Assembly (NCBI GenBank): GCA_002943765.1
Contig: PQWQ01000022.1
Location: forward strand, 434,001 to 498,000
Origin: Psoroptes ovis
Taxonomy: Eukaryota; Arthropoda; Arachnida; Sarcoptiformes; Psoroptidae
Length of the DNA: 64,000 nucleotides
Reading direction: 5' to 3'
How positions within the stretch are numbered: position 1 is the first letter of the stretch; the number at the start of each line of letters is the position of its first letter. This document shows positions 1 through 11,389 of this stretch, in pieces. Both the position numbers and the translations under genes were made by a program. Under the pieces are notes generated by a model that was not told where the DNA came from, did no database searches, and worked only from the letters and a program-made list of their open reading frames with translations.

Positions 1-215
1 AAAGAGCCTCTTCAAACCTCTGATTACGATCACATCACATTACATTTCTATGGCAATTCGTGCATGAAAAATTGATGTTTGTGTGTGTGATATATGTGAT
101 TGCATCAGTATTGCATTCATTGTATGCCAATAAACATATTTAAAAAAATGAAAATAAAAAAATTTAATCATCATTTAAAGTTCATTGTAATCTAATCTCT
201 AATCGAAATATATTA

Positions 216-297
216 TTAGGTTGTCCCATAAGTTTTTGTCGTTTTTTCAGATTTTTTTTTCATTCGAAAAATGGCAAGAATTTATGGGACAACCGTG
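216..297 (-). mobile_element. mariner-type MITE, type C
   Basis: The 5' end is TTAGGTTGTCCCATAAG after TA; the matching 3' arm TTTATGGGACAACC decays after CC. The core reads CATTCGAAAAA, so it is inverted relative to the type C reference. Confidence 0.9.
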
Positions 298-589
298 ATA
301 TTTTTTCACTGAAAAAAATAATGAGGTAATAAACCTTGCATTTATCGACATTTTTTTTTATTTTTTGAAAAATAATAATCAATGGACTTTTTGTACTATG
401 AATCAATCTTTTGAGGCTAATGAAATCTAATCGCGAGGCTAATGAATTGTTATTGCTGTGCCGGTACCTTGTGAATAGAGTCTAAGCATAAGTCTATTTC
501 ATTTAACCCTAATGCGGGGGCATAGTATTGACTTGTAGGCTTTTTTGGTCTATTCTTCAAACCAAGCCTAATGATTCAGCACATAATAT

Positions 590-673
590 TTAGATTGTCC
601 GAAAAGTTCAGGCCGATTTTCCAATGAACAACTCTATGCAGATTAAGCCGAATGAACTTTTCGGACAGCATAA
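590..673 (+). mobile_element. mariner-type MITE, type B
   Basis: Ends TTAGATTGTCCGAAAAG and CTTTTCGGACAGCATAA flank an asymmetric core with AACTCTATG and GATTAAGCCGAATGAAC. Confidence 0.9.
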
Positions 674-2463
674 TAATGGTAATAACAGGTTATATGTCTA
701 CTTGGAAAAAGGGGGTAGTAGTAACTATTGTTTTTGACAAGTCATAACCCCAAAGCACACCAATTTGCCTTGAATGATTGATTGGTTGATCAATTGAAAA
801 TCAATTGATTTATTTATAGATTTTCAATCACATTTAAACATATTTGTCACTTGTCATTATTTTTACTTGATCAAATAACATATCGATTATAAACATATAG
901 GACACATACATCACATTGTGAAGAGAGCCATTCACACACATCAATAACCTCCATTTTCGCCTTAAACACCATCCACACCACCCACACCAAAGCTGCTTAC
1001 CCATCCATCCATTAAGCATGTGCACAATTCATTCATGTGCATTAAAAATGTACACCCCTTTCAAAGGAAAACAAAAAAAAAACTTATCAAAAGATCATTG
1101 AGCTAAATTGTCATATGGTTAATACTGTTATTACTATCATTACTGATTATATTCCATCAAAATTCCATTGAAAACATTGAACTTATATACTTATACAATC
1201 AAATACAGTTATATGGTTGTATTCATCATCAAATTACAATCATCTCTTGTTCACATATTTACTTTTGATACATATATTCTCATTTGTATATATTGAATAA
1301 TTCAAATTATTTACATTAAACACCCATATGATCATAATTATAAAATTCTGCAGAATAAACAATTCAAAATGACTAAACTAAACCGAATAATGATCATCGT
1401 AAACAACGTTTAGGGGTTAGTGAACCAAGTTGATTATTTATATATGAATGATCGTATATGTTAAAAGGGTTAACTCTTGAAATATTTGAATAAATCGACA
1501 AGAGATCTGATAAAAATTAATTAATTAACCAACCAACATGATTAGCAATTAGAGTTGGGCATTAATTTTGAAGGTCCCAGAATGTACTGATTTCCGAAAT
1601 TCACCCTCAACCACACCAAATGCATGAGAATTAGATTGACGCCAATCATAAATGACGGAAAATAATGATTAATTATTTTCATTTTTTGGTTAATTGAAAA
1701 AAAACCTAATTAACAAAGCCTTAAACTTTTAAGAAATTTTCGCAATTTGATCTTGAAATTTTTTTTTTTTTTCGGAAAGCCTTGAACACCACGCATAGGT
1801 TTGCACGCACATCTTCACTTTATAGAATCTTAATTATTGACGCATGTTTTGTGAACTTGTCTACTAAACACATTGCATAGAATCAGTGCAAATTCTTACA
1901 GAATTTGCTTAGAATTAACACCTCATCAACAGTATGATGAGAAACGATCAAAAATATCAAACATTTAATGCTCTAAAAATCTAAAAATATCTGTGAATAT
2001 CTGTGTGTATTCAATCAAATCAAAATCAAATGACAAGGCATATTCACATCAAACATTCTCATATGGGGATGAGTGAGAATTGATTCTCACATGACATACA
2101 ATTAACATCTATATGATTAGGCAACACAACACACACATTCATACATTATTTTAACAGATCAAACAAATCAAATGTGTTCATATTGTTCATCAGTGGTGGT
2201 GGTGTTTAAATAGGGCCATTCGCCCTATTTGACATGATGCAAAATTGAGGCAAATAAACTTTGTATGACAATCAGCGAAAGATAATCCTATTGTTCTTCT
2301 TAGCAGATTTTGGCAACAATTTTATATCAGAGAATCGCTTGACAAGAGAACAATGATAAGTAAAAATGTCAGATTGCATAAATGACAAGTACAAACAATG
2401 AATGTAATCGAAAGAATTATCAATAGTATCATGACCATTAAAAAGGTGAATCTTATTGCTTAC

Positions 2464-2773
2464 CTGTATTCGTATCATTGGTGGTAAGGCTATTGTTGTT
2501 ATTCATCATTGATATTGTTTCCATTTCATTATGATGATTATCAATGATAAATGATGAATCATTTTGTTGATTTAATTTAATTATTTGATTATTATTATTG
2601 ATTTTTAAATTATCTTCATCATTATGATCATTATAATAAATGGTAGATGATGGTGATAGTGAAGTTGAGGGTGATGATAACAACAATGATTTTGATGATG
2701 ATGATAACAATGAATAGGGGTGTTCCAATATGGATCTAGCTTGATTATTATTACGATTAGTTTCGTTGATCAT
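2464..2773 (-). CDS. possible first coding exon of an unidentified gene (partial)
   Basis: An ATG at 2773 opens 103 codons of Asn/Ser-rich sequence (MINETNRNNNQ..., several runs of Ser and Asn, a PSTSLSPSS stretch) that ends exactly at a strong donor, ACAG|GTAAGC, leaving phase 1. Its composition resembles the low-complexity N-terminal exons of neuronal or regulatory genes in this genome, including exon 1 of the octopamine receptor at 56.7 kb. A plausible upstream 5'UTR donor on the same strand (ACAG|GTAAGT) lies near 6459. No family is recognised and no downstream exon was found, so this may be a partial gene leaving the window to the left, or a chance open frame ending at a donor-like site. 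Confidence 0.35.
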
Positions 2774-2916
2774 AATATTTTAAAGGCCAATTAACCGAAG
2801 ATAATTATTAATCACGTGTCTTTGATTATTTACGAGGAAAAATCCTAATTCAAAATGAACAAAATTGATCAAATTAATCGAATTAATATTCGTAAAATAA
2901 TTTGCCATTGAAATTA

Positions 2917-2997
2917 TTAGGTTGTCCCATAAGTTCTTACCGTTTTTTGAATGAAAAAAAAATTAAAAAAACGGCAAGAACTTATGGGACAACCTAA
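2917..2997 (+). mobile_element. mariner-type MITE, type C
   Basis: A near-perfect hairpin. Ends TTAGGTTGTCCCATAAG and CTTATGGGACAACCTAA pair fully, with TA on both sides. Confidence 0.95.
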
Positions 2998-3601
2998 TAT
3001 TTACATGAAATAGTTAATTAATCAAAATATTCGTGGTCACACACACACATAACATACTCATAATCTGTTGAATGAAAAATTTTTGAAAATGAATAAATAA
3101 ATGTAAGATATTCAAGATTTCGAAGAGAGAAAATGAAATTGAAATTGAAATTATTTCAAATCCTAATAATTTCTCTAAAATAAAAACAAATAAGCACATA
3201 CAGGTGGTGAACATGTTGAAAATTTGAAAAGTGAAAATTTTGTTTGACAACAGCCAAGCCCGTGATGGAAACGGGCAAACTTTTTGCGCGCTCACTGCTC
3301 ATCACGTGTGAGAAACGGGCAAATTCAATAGAAATCAGCGAAAAGCTGGCAGTTGCCATGGCAATTTTGTCAAAAATCAACGACTGGTTGGCAAACAAAA
3401 AAAATTTTCTCTATTTTTTTGAATTATTTTCTCTTCGAAAAATCAAACTAAACACATAGGAAGCAACAAAATTGTTAATATTTTTGATTAATATTTCAGG
3501 AACACGGTAGTTGAAATAATGTAAAAAAATATGAAATAATTTTCCATTGAAATCAATGAATGAATGAATGAACAATGATTATTATCATTATTTCAATTGT
3601 A

Positions 3602-3681
3602 TTAGGCTGTCCGGAAAGTTCTGACCGATTTTCAAAAGTAACTCTATTGATTAAGCCGAATGAACTTTACGGACAACCTAA
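3602..3681 (+). mobile_element. mariner-type MITE, type B
   Basis: The 5' end is TTAGGCTGTCCGGAAAG and the 3' end CTTTACGGACAACCTAA; the core carries AACTCTATTGATTAAGCCG. Confidence 0.92.
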
Positions 3682-4358
3682 TATTTGACTTAAAAAAACA
3701 AGTATAAACTAGTCAAAATTTCTTTCGAAAACTTTCTCTTTTCTTTTTGGAAATATTTTCTGATTGGATCCATCATTATCATCAACAAGTAATCAACAGT
3801 GTTTGAATACTGAATACACATAATGATGTAGTAATGGTCTCCGAAACATATGTTTCAATATGAGCCAAGTCTTAGTTGACTGAAACTAAGGTAAAACTAG
3901 GAAATTACAATCGAAGCGTTCTCTCTCTTATAGTTATTAGACGCCATTCATTAAATATGTTACATATTTGTAATATGGCATTAAATGGATACATTTGATT
4001 GATCAATTGTCATTTTTTCAAATTTTCAAGTATTAACACACACACACAACGACGACATATGTATATTAGTAGGCCACTAGGCCAATATTATTTAAAAAAT
4101 ACATATTTATACAACGCTACACACTCAAATCATTACAAATATTCATTTGAGAGAAATTACAATTGAAATTGAATGGGAAATTTGTGGAAATTAAAAAATA
4201 CAGCCACATACATAGAAATGGATTGAATATATTCATATACATACATGCATACGTATATTCATTCAAAATATGCAAGGTTACAAATACATGGAAACAATTA
4301 TCATAGAAAATATAGACGAATTCAATCTCACAAAAATTGTATCACATTCAAAATTTTA

Positions 4359-4439
4359 TTAGGTTGTCCGGAAAGTTCATTCGGCTTAATCAATAGAGTT
4401 GCCACATGAAAATCGGTCAAAACTTTTCGGACAATCTAA
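4359..4439 (-). mobile_element. mariner-type MITE, type B
   Basis: Inverted type B core (CATTCGGCTTAATC, then AGAGTTG). Ends are TTAGGTTGTCCGGAAAG and CTTTTCGGACAATCTAA. Confidence 0.92.
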
Positions 4440-4927
4440 TACTCAAATGAAATGAAAATATTCAAAATCAATGATAATCTATTGCATAGGAAACATAAAT
4501 GCGAAATGTAAATACATCATCGACAAATGTAAATAATACACGTTTTTCAAGGGCTATGGATTGAAACGAAATCACTCACTGATCATAAACTAATAATGGT
4601 AAATCAATATGATCACTGTGTTGATGATGATCGAATGAAAATCAGGGATTTTGGCCTGTTTTTTGCTTGCTTTGTTCAATGAAAATGATTGAAATGACTG
4701 GAAGAGCGCTTTATACACAGAGTCTGTGTGAGAGTAAATCTCCATGTCCCATAAACATTTGAAAAAATCGGAATAAATATTTAGAACACGTGTTTTTTTT
4801 CTCATCAAAGCTACAAGACAATATGTGTGTCAAAACACGTATTATTGTGGACACAAAATATTTACTCTGATTAGAAAATGAATGGATTTTCTTAAAGAAA
4901 ATTGCAAAACAATTTTCTCATTTTCAG

Positions 4928-5020
4928 TTAGGTTGTCCGTAAAGTTTTGGTCGATTTTCAATTTTCTGAATGAGCAACTCTATTGTGATTAAGCCGAATG
5001 AACTTTTCGGACGACCCCAA
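4928..5020 (+). mobile_element. mariner-type MITE, type B (long loop)
   Basis: Slightly longer than its relatives because of extra TTTTC sequence in the loop. The 3' end has decayed to GGACGACCCCAA. Confidence 0.88.
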
Positions 5021-5485
5021 TCATTTCATTTCATTCAAATGACAATTTTTCAAAAAAATGCATTAAAATTCAACCTGTTGAATATACCCGCGCACAATTG
5101 TCAAAGATTATAACCTGAAAACTTTTTGAAACTCTGAAAAATTGTATCATTTTAAATGACTTTTATGGAAATTTTTCATTCATTCATCCATTTCCACCAT
5201 AGCAACGAAAGGATTGAATTTGAATGATGGTGGAAATAATGATGATGATGAAAAATCTCAAGGATTTTGGCCAAAAGAAAAAAATGGAGAACAATTTAAG
5301 AAAAACAATTGAAGAATTTAAACATTTATGAATACGAAAAAAAAATGAAATTTTTTTTGTTGAAAAAATAAAATTGACCAACTATTGACAAACTGACAGG
5401 TAATTTTTTTTTAAATATTGCAATAATGGAATGAATAATGGATATTCAATTATTATTATTACCTGGAGAAATGGATAAAATATAT

Positions 5486-5566
5486 TTAGGTTGTCCGAAA
5501 AGTTCTGGCCGATTTTCATGTGCAATTCTATTCGATTAAGCCGAATGAACTTTTTGGACAACCTAA
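5486..5566 (+). mobile_element. mariner-type MITE, type B
   Basis: Ends TTAGGTTGTCCGAAAAG and CTTTTTGGACAACCTAA surround the GATTAAGCCGAATGAAC core; it sits in an ATATAT context. Confidence 0.93.
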
Positions 5567-5796
5567 TATATGTATGTGATACACAATTGGCTATAAAATT
5601 GTCAGCACAATTGAATGATTTCCATTTTTTTCAAATTTGAATTGAATTAATTCAAATAACTAAAATTAATATGCAGGTATGAGGCTTATATTATTAATTC
5701 ATATTACCAGGGCAGATCTTAATTGTTTGGTTGGTCATGTTTTTCGAATAAAAGAAACATGCAATTTCATGGGTAAATATTGATTATGGATATTTA

Positions 5797-5876
5797 ATAG
5801 GTTGTCCGAAAAATTTTTACCAATTTTCCAATTATTTTCTACGATATAATCGGAAAAAATTTTTCGGACAACCTAA
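5797..5876 (-). mobile_element. mariner-type MITE, type A
   Basis: Inverted type A core (TTTTCTACGATATAATCGG). Both arms carry the same change (CCGAAAAATTTTT pairs with AAAAATTTTTCGG). Confidence 0.92.
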
Positions 5877-6113
5877 TAATTATGATCAATGAATTATTAA
5901 TTCATCGAATTTAATTGAATAATCTTTTGTTTTTTTTTTTTGTTGCCACCACAGACAAACACAGATTATTAAAATGTATTTCAATGTATCGCATTTCTAT
6001 GATCATCACTGATCTGAAGTCTTTTGGAAAGTATCCACAAAAGCCTTCAAGGTGCTAGCCATAGAGCAGAAAGCAAAAGCAAGCAAATTGACAAGGTTAG
6101 TCTTGAAATTATA

Positions 6114-6192
6114 TTAGGTTGTCCGGAAAGTTTTAGCCGGTTATATCATAGAAAATAATCAAAGAAATCGGCAAAAACTTTTCGGACAACCT
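6114..6192 (+). mobile_element. mariner-type MITE, type A
   Basis: Core GGTTATATCATAGAAAAT. The 5' end TTAGGTTGTCCGGAAAG is intact; the 3' end changes to CAACCTG. Confidence 0.9.
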
Positions 6193-7567
6193 GTTAATTA
6201 AGAAATTAATGGAAATTTTTGACAAATCTCTTTCACTCTCTCTCAGTGTTTTTGTACATACATTGTAAATGATAAAATGAGAGAGAACGTAAGCTAATTG
6301 TATCTATGGAAATTTTTTTTTTTTTTTTTTGAAAATTTAAAAGGAGTAATTAGCTGAGATCAGGTGTTTAATGAATGTATTTTCATATTTTCATGAATAA
6401 AAACATGAAACAAAATAAAGATAAGACCTTTTAAGAAACACAAATACAAACACACTTACCTGTGATATATTGAACGAAATTCAATCAATTCAATCGATTA
6501 ATCGATTTTCTACTGATTAATCAATCAATAATCCAAGAATATATTTCGATTTGCAAGAATTTGACTAAATCTTCTTTGATTTTTCAAGTCACTGGACACA
6601 CAAAATTCAAAAAAGGAAAAATGATGCAATCAATGGAGTCTATTGTTGATGGTGATTCACATATAGAATGTATGTAAAAAAACAAAAAAATTTTTTTTTG
6701 GGTTTTTTCCTCATTCAAAACACATATTCAATGTATCTGAATATTATATCACACATATAAAATTTTTAAAACGACGAAAAGATTGTTCAAAATTCACAGA
6801 AATGAAATTGCAGCCAAAATCAAGTGAATTGTACGTGTGATTAGATCAATTCAAAATGGTCGAAATCGAAATCGATTCAATTCAAATCAATAAACTTGTC
6901 ACAAGAATTATTCATCGAAATTTCAGTTTTTGATCACTGTGATTGACTGGACTGGTGAAAATATTGACAGGCTGGTTGACTGTGATTGTGATTATTCGAT
7001 GATTGATTGGTCGGTGTGAATCAATCAACAATTTTTTTTTTTTTTTTTGGATTAAATCAAATTCGTTTCGAATCAAATTTGATTGTTTTTGTTTCAATTA
7101 ATTCGATTTTGAATCAATTTTGGTTCACTGATTGAAATTTCTGATGTCTAAAATTGATTCTTTGATCACTGAATTTATGGATTTTTTGAGGTTTTAAATT
7201 ATTTTGGATTTTGTTGAAACAAAAATAAATCAAAGAAAGAAAATATAAAAAAAAAGTGAATGGAGTATTCGAATTTCGAATGAAAAGAAACAAGATTTTT
7301 GATTTTTCATTCGATTTGTTTACAAAACAAAAAAAATATTAAATGAAAAACAACGGTGGAGTCGTACTGTTGTTGTTTTGATTGTTTATTGTTGTCGAGA
7401 TGATGATATTGTGGATTGAAAGGAGTTGAATTATCAAAGAGAGAAATAGAAATGAATGGAAATAGAAGAGAAAACAAAAATCCAAAACAAATAATCAGCT
7501 GATTGACGCATGCTCTTTTTGTTTTGTTTTGACAAAACAAAACAAGAAAAAAAATTCGACTCCACCA

Positions 7568-7694
7568 CTACCTTTTTGAATACGAGCGTAATACTGGCCG
7601 CGACTGGATTTTCCCGTTATGAAATTTGAGTTTTCAAACTGCTCAACCCGAGTGTGACACGGGCGTTTTGAATTGTTTTATGAATAAAAGGTAG
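7568..7694. repeat. possible small inverted-repeat element
   Basis: A 127-bp patch of higher GC than its surroundings, bounded by CTACCTTTT and its complement AAAAGGTAG. Inside are CCCGTTATG and a GTGTGACACGGGC motif that resembles the patch at 3244-3400. No target duplication is visible, so the boundaries may be chance. Confidence 0.3.
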
Positions 7695-7759
7695 CAGTTT
7701 CGAAAAAAATAAATGAAAAACATTTCGACTGTTATAGCGTTAAATAACAGTTTACAGTG

Positions 7760-7797
7760 GTAGTGGCATTGTCAACAGTGATGATGAATGCCACTAC
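7760..7797. repeat. perfect inverted repeat, 11-bp arms
   Basis: GTAGTGGCATT and AATGCCACTAC are separated by 16 bases. The stem is too short for a microRNA precursor on its own. Confidence 0.6.
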
Positions 7798-8062
7798 TCT
7801 TTGTCTCTGTTATTATTGTTTACTTTAAAAAAAAATTTCATTCAAAAATGGATTCTTCTCTCTCTCTTTCTGTGTTTGGTTTTTTTTTCAATTAAACAAA
7901 GACAAGGACGTCAATCAATTCATTCATAGCTGTTACTGCTGTTGCTATTGAAAATTTGAACAAAAAAAAAATCATGTGATTTCTATTTACAAACAAAGAG
8001 AAATATACACAGAGAGACAGATATCACATTTGTTTTTGTTGTATTGAAAATTGATATGAAAT

Positions 8063-8144
8063 TTGAGATTGTCCGAAAAGTTCTGGCTGATTTTGATTCA
8101 ATAACTCTAATGATTGAGCCGAATGAACTTTTCGGACAACCTAA
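8063..8144 (+). mobile_element. mariner-type MITE, type B
   Basis: The 5' end has drifted to TTGAGATTGTCCG; the core has AACTCTAATGATTGAGCCG and the 3' arm CTTTTCGGACAACCTAA is intact. Confidence 0.9.
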
Positions 8145-8432
8145 TACATATGTTTTTTTTTGTGTATATTGCACACACTGGAAAACAAGATAGATCCAGC
8201 TTATACCAAGCATCCACCACCACTAAGAGCTATTTGACTAAGTTCAATTAAACAATTTCCAAATCAAACAAACAAAGAAAAGAGAGCTTGAAAAGGTACG
8301 GATTTTGCTCGTCGACAACAAACAACAGCCATAGCTCAAGATTGATCACCCTCTCTCTCTGATCGCTTCCCTCTCCATCTCTTCATTTTCCTTGTTTTTT
8401 CAAAAGAAATCAAAGGATAAAATCATGAAATA

Positions 8433-8514
8433 TTAGGTTGTCCGAAAAATTCTTGCCAATTTTCCAATTATTTTTTCTACGATATAACCGGACAAAACTT
8501 TTCGGACAGCCTAA
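8433..8514 (-). mobile_element. mariner-type MITE, type A
   Basis: Core TTTTTCTACGATATAACCGG. Ends are TTAGGTTGTCCGAAAAA and CTTTTCGGACAGCCTAA. Confidence 0.93.
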
Positions 8515-8652
8515 TAATTCATGTGTTTCCTTGGTAACACACAGACACACACCATCATTCGATTCGATCATACACAATGATCATGTAATTATTATTATGA
8601 CAATAATCATATGAGTTAATCATTAATGGTAATGGTGGTGGTGGTAGAAATA

Positions 8653-8735
8653 TTAAGTTGTCCGAAAAGTTAATGCCGCTTAATCACAATATAGTTGCTC
8701 GATAAAAATCCGCCAAAACTTTTCGGACAACCTAA
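8653..8735 (-). mobile_element. mariner-type MITE, type B
   Basis: Core GCTTAATCACAATATAGTTGCTC, with ends TTAAGTTGTCCGAAAAG and CTTTTCGGACAACCTAAA. It ends 47 bp before the solo LTR. Confidence 0.92.
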
Positions 8736-8782
8736 ATATAATGACAATTGAACTAGCAACTGGGCAAAATGCAAATGACTTT

Positions 8783-8998
8783 TGTAACGGTCGAGCACGC
8801 GAGGCGATGACGAGCGCGCCGGCGTACCCACAAAAAAGCAGCAAGCGTGATATAAAAGCACGCGCATCAAGAAATAAAAATCATTGTTGTTCTACCCTCG
8901 CCAAGTGCGATGTATTTTCATTAATTTGATTGTTTTTCTTTAATTTTTCCAATAAAAGTGTGTTTGTTGTTTGTTCCAAAGACCTTGCGTCTATAACA
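8783..8998 (+). mobile_element. solo LTR of an LTR retrotransposon
   Basis: The 216-bp unit begins TGTAACGG and ends TATAACA (TGT...ACA) and is flanked by a direct 4-bp target duplication, CTTT at 8779-8782 and 8999-9002. It carries the parts of an LTR promoter in order: a GC-rich U3-like segment (CGAGCACGCGAGGCG...), a TATA box (TATAAAA at 8851) and AATAAA signals at 8873 and 8951. No internal coding or second LTR follows, so this is the usual product of recombination between two LTRs. A 4-bp duplication is compatible with Ty3/gypsy or Bel/Pao families. It contrasts sharply in composition with its AT-rich neighbours. Confidence 0.8.
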
Positions 8999-9309
8999 CT
9001 TTAAATTTTTTTTTGCTTTGTTTAACAGAAAATTATTACTGACTAAATAACAATAAACTCACATGATCATATGGTATGAATGTGTGATGGTGATGATGAT
9101 ATATTTGAATCATCAATGATGATGGCTGATGATGATGATACACATAATGGTAATGTGTTTTGATGATTATTGATATCTGACTATTCATGATTATTTTTAT
9201 TTTTTTATTATTTTGTTTTGATCATTTAGTGCTGCACATGCATAAATAACAAAATCGAATCGAATCAAGTTGATTCAACCATTTGTTTGTTGTGAATGAT
9301 GTTGATCTA

Positions 9310-9387
9310 TTAGGTTGTCCCATAAGTTTTTGCCGTTTTTTTATTTTTTTCATTCAAAAAACAGTAAGAACTTATGGGACAACCTAA
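9310..9387 (-). mobile_element. mariner-type MITE, type C
   Basis: Ends TTAGGTTGTCCCATAAG and CTTATGGGACAACCTAA are perfectly complementary, with TA on both sides. This is the last MITE before the coding block. Confidence 0.95.
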
Positions 9388-9832
9388 TACATTGTGGATG
9401 ATTGGCGAATAACAGAACAAAGAAATGATAATGTGATGATATCAACTGATGATATTTATATGTACAATGTGCCTTTGTTGAACATCAAGGGTTTACTTGT
9501 GATCATTGCCTGTACGAGTGATGATGATGATGATTATCATTGAAATTGTAACAAGTAAATATCAAATGATGATAAGATGTTTATTAATAACTCAATATTT
9601 ATGGAAATAAACAATGAAATTTGATCAAAATTGCTTTGATTTCAATCAAGATGATTGATTTTTCTTCATTGATTTAATCAATGATTAATCTTAGTTTAAA
9701 CATGATTTACTTTGATAATTTTTTTGAATCAAAGGAAAAAACAATCGGAGGTAAATGATTTTAGAGGGAAAATTTGATGAAACTATAGCGCCATCTGTTG
9801 TTTCGGATTTTAAGTTTTACATTTTAAATTTT

Positions 9833-9842
9833 TTTATTTATT
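9833..9842 (-). terminator. poly(A) signal of Rpn10
   Basis: Two overlapping AATAAA hexamers on the minus strand, about 40 nt after the stop codon at 9881. Confidence 0.5.
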
Positions 9843-9880
9843 TCAAAATTTTTTAAAAGGTTTTATAAAATTAAAAATAA

Positions 9881-11059
9881 TCATTTTTTATCATTCGATG
9901 AATCATCAGTATCCATTGGTTCTTCTTTGTCTTTGTTCGCATCTTTTTTCTTTGAATTATCATCATTCTTGCTGGATGATGAAGAGGAGGCTTGTAGGCT
10001 CATTTGCATGGCATATTGTATTTGTTCATCTTCGGTCATTCGTGAAATATCCACTGATTCCGAATCCATTGGTTCCAGCGACATTGCCAATGCTTTTTCC
10101 AACATTTCTTCTTCACTTGAACCTCCACCACCAGTGGCAGTTGTTGATTTTGCCGCAGCACCTTCAGTTTTCGTAGCTTCAGTTGCGGCAGCTTTGCTTG
10201 AATCTGAATTAGCTCCAGCAACCGTTGTTTCTGCTGCAGCTGATGCAGCTTCTGATGTAGCACCACTGCCTGATGAAGCTGTAGCCGATGCTGCTTGTCT
10301 TGCTTCTTCTTCTTGTCGTTGCCGTTGTTCTTCCATCGAAACACGCAATGCTAAAGCCAATTCTGGATCTTCGTTTGGATCGATACCGAATTCGAAACCA
10401 GAACCACCTAAGCCAGCAGCACCGGAGCCATCTTCACCAAGTATGACTGGTGAACTATACAATGCATCTGAAAGCAATGAACCGGATGGTACAGTGACCA
10501 TATGTGATTGTGTACCTTCCAATATTTTAATGAATGAATATAGTTTATCAGTATTCGACAGTTCTTCACCAAAATTGACAATATCAACATTTACTTTTTC
10601 CTTCTTCAATTTCTTAGCAATTTTAATCAATTCTTTTTCATCTGTTTGTACTGGTGAACCGATGAATGCAACAATACGCATTTTATGATTTTTACCTTGA
10701 CGATGTTTAAGGGCTAAATGAGCAATTTTGATGCCAGTCAACAGATTTGTTTCACCATTAATTTGTACTTGATGTAATTTACCAAGTACACGGCCAACAT
10801 CAGTCGTCAGTGTTGTCAGTACTTGTGGATTACCAGCCATCGATAATAATGCAACATTATTCTCTGGATTTGAACGTAGTTTAGCATGACAAACTAGCGA
10901 TACGGCTTCTTGTTGTGCTTGTAATCGGGACGGTACAAAATCACCATTTCGCATATATTCACTATTATCGACACTAATCAAAAATACAACAAATTTCATT
11001 AAAAAATCACCTTGAAATCGTTCGAATACCTACCAAACAATTGTACTTTCGAGAACCAT
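9881..11059 (-). CDS. Rpn10: 26S proteasome regulatory subunit Rpn10 / PSMD4 / S5a
   Basis: Ubiquitin receptor of the 19S regulatory particle; it captures polyubiquitinated proteins for the 26S proteasome in cytoplasm and nucleus. Two exons: 11059-11034 (ATG GTT CTC GAA AGT ACA ATT GTT TG) and 10973-9881, joined across a 60-bp intron (GTAGGT...TTAG). This gives the family-typical start MVLESTIVCVDNSEYMRNGD and 372 residues, close to the usual 370-380. A VWA domain covers about residues 5-190. UIM helices follow: DPELALALRVSMEE (about 211-224), a UIM-like EEEMLEKALAMSL (296-308) and EDEQIQYAMQMSLQ (323-336). Ala/Ser/Thr-rich linkers separate them, and the tail is Lys/Asp-rich. The Met codon near 10999 reads intron sequence and should not be used as the start. 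It shares a 330-bp divergent promoter with RpL26. Confidence 0.97.
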
Positions 11060-11389
11060 TTTGTGAGAGTTTATTTAAAATATTTCAAATTCAAATCAAA
11101 TTGACGTGAATTAACAAAAATATCAAAACAATTGGCGAATTTTCTGCTGATTCACAAACCATTACCATTCATAAAGGACGATTAATTTCGAAAACATTGT
11201 TTATTAAAAGCCCCAGCATGAAAAAAAAACTTGCACAAACTGAGCATGCGTTATTTTTGCTTTGTTGTTTTTCTCACAAACTTCCTTTTCGCTTCGACTG
11301 TGCTTAAGCTTTTCGTGGCACGTGTATTTTTATAAAAATTGTTGATTTTTCGGTAATTTTAAATCAAATCAAATCCAGATCAATCGAAA
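11060..11389. promoter_or_regulatory. divergent promoter region, Rpn10 / RpL26
   Basis: A 330-bp spacer between two divergent start codons. No TATA box stands out for Rpn10. On the RpL26 side a pyrimidine run (TTTTTCTCACAAACTTCC) leads to the CTTCCTTTTC motif at 11281, followed by CTTCGACTGTGCTTAAGC, a composition typical of ribosomal protein gene starts. Confidence 0.55.
11281..11290 (+). promoter_or_regulatory. TCT/TOP-like pyrimidine initiator of RpL26
   Basis: CTTCCTTTTC, 109 bp before the ATG. The identical 10-mer occurs upstream of RpL13A. Ribosomal protein genes of animals generally start transcription inside such a tract; use as a start site here is inferred. Confidence 0.55.

Larger units (their letters stand above)
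1..2463. other. non-coding AT-rich stretch
   Basis: No recognisable gene. It holds two mariner-type MITEs (216-297 and 590-673), a repeated GAGGCTAATGAA word near 412-448, and a perfect 9-bp-arm hairpin at 2208-2230 (AAATAGGGC, 5-base loop, GCCCTATTT). If the exon at 2464-2773 is real, the rest of that minus-strand gene would lie here or beyond the left edge; I see no convincing downstream exon. Confidence 0.6.
2774..8782. other. non-coding stretch rich in MITEs
   Basis: No recognisable gene. It contains ten mariner-type MITEs, a higher-GC patch at 3244-3400 with an imperfect direct repeat (GTGATGGAAACGGGCAAA / GTGTGAGAAACGGGCAAA), another at 7568-7694 bounded by CTACCTTTT inverted ends, a hairpin at 7760-7797, and long A/T tracts. 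The short open frames here have low-complexity translations and no family signature. Confidence 0.6.
9003..9880. other. intergenic, 3' side of Rpn10
   Basis: Non-coding. It holds one type C MITE (9310-9387), ATG/ATC-rich simple sequence and, at 9833-9842, overlapping TTTATT words that read AATAAA on the minus strand about 40 nt beyond the Rpn10 stop. Confidence 0.6.

Noticed and set aside
9927..10688. 253-codon open frame on the plus strand opposite Rpn10
   Set aside because: It is the complement of the Ala/Ser-rich and VWA coding sequence of Rpn10; the minus-strand frame matches a known family over its full length.
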